DNA of 64,000 bases from an uncultured Thalassotalea sp. (GTDB lineage Bacteria; Pseudomonadota; Gammaproteobacteria; Enterobacterales; Alteromonadaceae): assembly GCA_947492575.1 (NCBI GenBank), contig CANLNK010000001.1, forward strand, positions 248,001 through 312,000. The letters run 5' to 3'. Positions 63,597 to 64,000 of the stretch are shown here, one piece after another (position 1 is the first letter of the stretch; each line of letters begins with the position of its first letter). The position numbers and the translations under genes are program-made. The notes under the pieces were generated by a model. That model searched no databases. It was not told the DNA's origin and saw only the letters and a program-made list of their open reading frames with translations.

Positions 63597-64000
63597 TGGC
63601 AAAGTTAATTTCGATATTAGCCTTGTTGATGGCGTTTACGGGAAGCGTTAACGCTTATGCCGCAGCTAGTGAAACTCACGAGTTTTCCGACCCAGTTATG
63701 CAAAAACGTTATCAATCACTGGTTAAAGAGCTTCGTTGTCCTAAATGTCAAAATCAAAATTTAGCGGACTCTAACTCGCAAATTGCTATCGACCTACGTA
63801 ACGAAGTTTACACTATGCTCAAGCAAGGCAAAGCTGACATGGAAATTACCAGCTATATGGTAGAGCGCTACGGTGACTTTGTGCTGTATCGCCCGAAAAT
63901 CAATGAGCTAACGTATGTGCTGTGGTTTGGTCCAGCGATTATCTTGCTCATCGGTGTGTTAATTGTTGTGATGGTTGCGCGAAAGAAATCAGCATCTCGC
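63596..64000 (+). CDS. ccmH: CcmH, partial at window end
   Basis: 135 codons present, 3' end outside the window. Signal peptide (LALLMAFTGSVNAYA), then the conserved RCPKCQNQNLADS thiol motif and, at about 106-130, a membrane helix. CcmH works with CcmG to reduce apocytochrome cysteines. No ccmI is visible; it may follow. Confidence 0.93.
   Translation, partial: MAKLISILALLMAFTGSVNAYAAASETHEFSDPVMQKRYQSLVKELRCPKCQNQNLADSNSQIAIDLRNEVYTMLKQGKADMEITSYMVERYGDFVLYRPKINELTYVLWFGPAIILLIGVLIVVMVARKKSASR

Noticed and set aside
1-64000. CRISPR array, rRNA or tRNA genes
   Set aside because: No regularly spaced repeats and no recognisable tRNA or rRNA sequences were seen; the island border is in phoH, not at a tRNA.

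Overview
The window reads as chromosomal DNA of a marine gammaproteobacterium of the order Alteromonadales (Colwellia/Thalassotalea/Shewanella-like). Supporting signs are the NagR-type GlcNAc regulon with a TonB receptor, SapC and halogenase-like genes, the divergent split ccmABCDE / ccmFGH loci, a PsrA-type box before an acyl-CoA dehydrogenase, and an overall A/T-leaning base composition. The genus cannot be fixed from the sequence alone.

Positions 1 to about 22,978 are the right-hand part of a genomic island whose left end lies outside the window. The island interrupts a phoH-family ATPase gene: only the 3' part of that gene is present (22,979-23,518), and homology starts at the Lys-Thr of the Walker A motif. 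Cargo from left to right: (i) qatC and qatD, the last two genes of a Qat-type anti-phage system (qatA/qatB should lie just left of the window); (ii) a leftward metal-efflux operon (cation diffusion facilitator, transglutaminase-like protein, CzcD-like facilitator, His/Cys-rich CzcI-like protein, CzcC, CzcB, CzcA), headed by a MerR-type promoter with a 19-bp spacer and a divergent cadR; (iii) mntP; (iv) a small mercury block (merR, merC, a Cys-rich 72-aa protein) with a textbook mer operator but no merA or merB; (v) a tightly packed leftward six-gene module next to the phoH junction. That module encodes three large tyrosine-recombinase-like proteins, each with the His-to-Tyr spacing of 9 residues, a RecD-like helicase with altered Walker B and motif III residues, and two small accessory proteins. 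I cannot assign it with certainty to a named element family, and it is the most interesting part of the window.

Positions 23,500-39,800 are ordinary chromosome: a DUF5610-like protein, a hybrid histidine kinase, a secreted transglutaminase-like protein, an acyl-CoA dehydrogenase behind a PsrA-like palindrome, a GST, outer-membrane phospholipase A, PlsC, RraB, a 52-aa membrane protein, and an RND multidrug pump with its lipoprotein adaptor. A TetR gene is divergent from the pump, with two matching operator palindromes between them.

Positions 39,800-57,850 form a chitin/GlcNAc utilisation locus: NagR (LacI family), a TonB-dependent receptor, SapC, two flavin-dependent halogenase-like proteins, a TPR-sulfotransferase, a GH20 hexosaminidase lipoprotein, NagK, NagB-II (SIS deaminase), NagA and the NagP permease. 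Three palindromes of the TGACARCGCTGTCA type mark the NagR-controlled transcription units: two before the receptor and one before the hexosaminidase. The logic is receptor uptake across the outer membrane, chitobiose hydrolysis, NagP import, phosphorylation, deacetylation and deamination to fructose-6-phosphate.

Positions 57,900-64,000 hold cytochrome c maturation: ccmABCDE leftward and ccmFG plus partial ccmH rightward from a shared divergent region.
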